Shown: positions 6,289 to 7,855 of the stretch, piece by piece | Layout of the letters: every line of letters starts with the position of its first letter | Numbering within the stretch: the stretch's first letter is position 1 | Assembly: GCA_902796535.1 (NCBI GenBank) | Contig: CADBPL010000020.1 | Location: 1-7,855, forward strand | Origin: Oscillospiraceae bacterium | GTDB taxonomy: Bacteria; Bacillota; Clostridia; Oscillospirales; Acutalibacteraceae | Reading direction: 5' to 3' | Length of the DNA stretch: 7,855 nucleotides | Notes under the pieces: generated by a model | Told to the model about the DNA's origin: nothing | What the model saw: only the letters and a program-made list of their open reading frames with translations | The model's database searches: none | Made by a program: the position numbers and the translations under genes

Positions 6289-6317
6289 ATTATACCAGAG
6301 CCGCCGGAAAATTACAA
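6289..6317 (-). promoter_or_regulatory. Extended -10 promoter of the GtrA-family gene
   Basis: On the minus strand there is TTGTAA (6317-6312), a 17-nt spacer, and TGG directly before a perfect TATAAT (6294-6289). The start point would be near 6282, giving a leader of about 25 nt before the ATG at 6257. Confidence 0.78.
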
Positions 6318-6350
6318 TTCTTTTATCAATTTTCCCGCTCTGTAACCGTT

Positions 6351-6379
6351 TTGAAACCGATACGCGCCATGATTACAAA
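6351..6379 (+). promoter_or_regulatory. Candidate promoter of the 41-codon gene
   Basis: TTGAAA (6351-6356), a 17-nt spacer and TACAAA (6374-6379) form a moderate sigma-A-like promoter with a start near 6386. An alternative is TAAAAT at 6432-6437, which has no good -35 at the usual distance (only GGTAACC at 6407-6413). Which is used cannot be settled from sequence. Confidence 0.4.
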
Positions 6380-6385
6380 TCTGTA

Positions 6386-6398
6386 GTGATTCTGTCAC
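6386..6398. promoter_or_regulatory. Short inverted repeat at the putative start point
   Basis: GTGA-TTCTG-TCAC is a 4-bp inverted repeat around 5 nt. It lies about where transcription from the promoter at 6351-6379 would begin, so it could be an operator half-pair. It is short and may be chance. Confidence 0.22.
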
Positions 6399-6465
6399 CG
6401 CTTTGTGGTAACCTTTTTGGAAAAAAACGGATAAAATGGAGACAAAGGAAAAGGAGTGAGCAATC

Positions 6466-6591
6466 ATGAAGAAATTTATGAAGAAGAACAGGGAAACCAT
6501 CCTGCCGCTTGGCATCGCCTCGGCCATGATGAGCGTGATCATCGCCGCCGCTGCCGTGCTGAGTGAGATCTCACCCGCCGCCGTGCTTTGA
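6466..6591 (+). CDS. 41-residue single-pass membrane protein, unknown
   Basis: The start MKKFMKKNRE gives a strongly positive N-terminus of Lys and Arg. A hydrophobic stretch from about 11 to 32 follows, rich in Ile, Ala, Met and Val, then a short tail ending SPAAVL. AAGGAG at 6451-6456 lies 9 nt before the ATG, an excellent ribosome binding site, and a stem-loop terminator follows 40 nt after the stop. The organisation as a gene is therefore convincing despite the size. The hydrophobic segment could be a membrane anchor; there is no typical A-x-A cleavage site clearly placed for secretion. It is divergent from the GtrA-family gene and convergent with glmS. I do not recognise a family. A small regulatory membrane protein or a type I toxin-like peptide are possible, without direct support. 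Confidence 0.7.
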   Translation: MKKFMKKNRETILPLGIASAMMSVIIAAAAVLSEISPAAVL

Positions 6592-6630
6592 CCGGCTTTT
6601 TTGAAAAAGATTTTTTCCACCGTCTTACGC

Positions 6631-6668
6631 AAAAGCCCGACGTGATCGCGAGGTCACGCCGGGTTTTT
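6631..6668. terminator. Two-way terminator between the 41-codon gene and glmS
   Basis: CCCG-A-CGTGA (6636-6645) pairs with TCACG-C-CGGG (6654-6663), with one A/C mismatch and an 8-nt loop. It is flanked by AAAA on the left and TTTTT on the right. It therefore works as an intrinsic terminator for both convergent genes; the glmS stop is 20 nt to the right. Confidence 0.85.
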
Positions 6669-6688
6669 CCGTTCAAAAGCACGCAGTT

Positions 6689-7855
6689 TTACTCGACCGT
6701 CACCGATTTGGCCAGATTGCGCGGTTTGTCGATGTCGCAGCCCAGGCGGCGGGCGGTGTAATAGCCGAGCAGCTGCAGGGGGATGACCGCAACGCTCACG
6801 GCAAAAAGCTCGGACACGGCCGGCAGCCGGATGAGCTGCTGCGCCCGAATCTCATCGCTCAGCGAAACCGCCGTGACCTCGGCGCCGCGCGCCCTCAGTT
6901 CGTCGACGCCGCTTTGCATTTTGGCGTTGAGCGCGCGGTTCAAACAAAAGGCGAACACCGGCGTGCCTTTGCGAATGAGCGAGATCGTGCCATGCTTCAT
7001 CTCCCCCGCCGGGCAGCTTTGCGCCGGCAGATAGCTGACCTCTTTGAGCTTGAGCGCCGCCTCCATGGCCGCCGCATAGCCCTGACCCCGCCCGACAAAA
7101 AAGATCGCATCGCCCACAGGCAGCCGTTCGGCGGCCTGCCGCATCACCGGTTCGGTTTTCAGCGCCTCCTGCGCGGCCTCATCCAGCCGGTCGAGTTCTT
7201 TTTTCAGCTTTTCAAGCCTGTTCTTCGGCGCCGTTTCCCACTGTTCGGCAAACGCCAGCCCGATGGCGTAAACCGCCGCTAACTGCGCCTCATACGCCTT
7301 GGTGGTGGCGACGGCCACTTCCGTGCCGGCCTTGGTGTAAAACACAACGTCGCTTTCCGCCGCGATGGTGCTGTGCGGCACGTTCACGATCGACAGCACC
7401 CGCACGCCCTGCCGCCTGGCTTCGCGCAGCGCCGCGAGCGTATCGGCCGTTTCGCCGCTCTGGCTGATGACCACAACCAGCGAGCAGGCGGGCAGCGGCA
7501 GCACGCGGCTGCGGAATTCGGAGGCGATGTCGACCTCGACCGGCACACCGAGCAGCTCCTCCCACACGAATCGGGCCGCCTCGCCGACATGGTAGGCGGA
7601 GCCGCACGCCGTGATGAAAATGCGGCCCGGCTTGACAAAGGACGCAGCCGCAAACGAGTCGCCCGCCCGCACCGTGCGCCGGATGGCGGCGGGCACCTCA
7701 TGGATCTCTTTGAGCATATAATGCTCATAGGCGCCTTTTTCCGCGGCCGCCTGCCCGCCGTCGAATGCCTCCGGCTGCTTGTTGACCGGAGCCAGTTCAA
7801 AGGAAAAAAAGCTGACGGCGTCCCGGCGGAGCACGGCGATCTCCCCATCGGCCAT
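6689..7855 (-). CDS. glmS: Glutamine-fructose-6-phosphate aminotransferase (isomerizing), C-terminal part; 5' end cut by window
   Basis: The 388 residues seen cover the end of the linker and both SIS (sugar isomerase) domains. The N-terminal glutamine amidotransferase domain, about 220 residues with its Cys nucleophile, lies beyond 7855. The enzyme makes glucosamine-6-phosphate from fructose-6-phosphate and glutamine, the first step to UDP-GlcNAc, peptidoglycan and other amino sugars. In the fragment, EKGAYEHYMLKEIHE (39-53) is the linker hallmark. The first SIS domain has ACGSAYHVG (83-91), ASEFRSR (111-117) and SQSGETADTL (131-140). The second has GRGQGYAAAMEAALKLKE (255-272) and AGEMKHG (283-289). 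The tail DIDKPRNLAKSVTVE is canonical. Active-site residues equivalent to E. coli Glu481, Lys485, Glu488, His504 and Lys603 are present as 265, 269, 272, 288 and 383. The first codon seen (ATG at 7855) is internal, not the start. Any glmS ribozyme would be outside the window. Confidence 0.96.
   Translation of the reverse strand: MADGEIAVLRRDAVSFFSFELAPVNKQPEAFDGGQAAAEKGAYEHYMLKEIHEVPAAIRRTVRAGDSFAAASFVKPGRIFITACGSAYHVGEAARFVWEELLGVPVEVDIASEFRSRVLPLPACSLVVVISQSGETADTLAALREARRQGVRVLSIVNVPHSTIAAESDVVFYTKAGTEVAVATTKAYEAQLAAVYAIGLAFAEQWETAPKNRLEKLKKELDRLDEAAQEALKTEPVMRQAAERLPVGDAIFFVGRGQGYAAAMEAALKLKEVSYLPAQSCPAGEMKHGTISLIRKGTPVFAFCLNRALNAKMQSGVDELRARGAEVTAVSLSDEIRAQQLIRLPAVSELFAVSVAVIPLQLLGYYTARRLGCDIDKPRNLAKSVTVE

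Noticed and set aside
6312..6632. A 106-codon minus-strand open frame covering the promoter region and the 41-codon gene
   Set aside because: It spans terminator and promoter sequences, has no ribosome binding site, and conflicts with the well-signalled plus-strand small gene.
7700..7855. Possible glmS ribozyme or start of glmS at the right edge
   Set aside because: The frame is open to the last base and reads linker sequence, so the true start and any upstream ribozyme lie outside the window.
1..7855. tRNA, rRNA, CRISPR array, transposase, phage or defence genes
   Set aside because: No cloverleaf, regularly spaced repeats, terminal inverted repeats or such protein motifs were seen on either strand by eye.

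Overview
The window looks like chromosomal DNA of a GC-rich Clostridia member, probably from a gut-associated Oscillospirales-type lineage. The reasons are strong GGAGG-type ribosome binding sites, sigma-A-like promoters close to TTGACA/TATAAT, a BspA/LRR_5-type secreted protein, and the mix of families. No marker gene is present, so this placement is an inference. There are seven protein genes, two of them cut by the window ends, plus one 41-codon gene. No RNA gene, insertion sequence, CRISPR array or phage gene was seen.

Left part (1-2506, minus strand): a tight operon reading leftward. A Gfo/Idh/MocA NAD(P)-dependent oxidoreductase (1335-2429) is followed after 20 nt by a sugar phosphate isomerase/epimerase-type TIM barrel (592-1314), and after 13 nt by a second, different TIM-barrel isomerase/epimerase that runs off the left edge (1-578). 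One promoter (TTGTTT-16-TATAAT, 2479-2506) drives it. An 18-bp inverted repeat in the leader (2445-2462) is a candidate operator. The set suggests oxidation of a sugar, polyol or glycoside, then isomerisation or cleavage of the keto product. The substrate cannot be read from the sequence.

Middle part (2587-5703, plus strand): two separately transcribed genes. The first (2655-3866) encodes a secreted protein with a BspA-like start, a degenerate leucine-rich repeat and an unrecognised insert. It has its own promoter and a strong terminator (3886-3934). The second (4022-5641) is a purple-acid-phosphatase-like metallophosphoesterase with a C-terminal copper-amine-oxidase-N-like domain and no signal peptide, driven by a near-consensus promoter (3958-3986).

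Right part (5651-7855): a GtrA-family membrane protein (5721-6257, minus) converges on the phosphatase across a two-way terminator. Divergent from it is a 41-codon single-pass membrane protein gene (6466-6591, plus). That gene converges, across another two-way terminator, on glmS (6689-7855, minus), of which only the sugar-isomerase part is inside the window.

Most of the window is ordinary. The points most worth a second look are the oxidoreductase plus two-barrel operon with its leader palindrome, the leaderless phosphatase fusion, the odd LRR-like secreted protein and the 41-residue protein.
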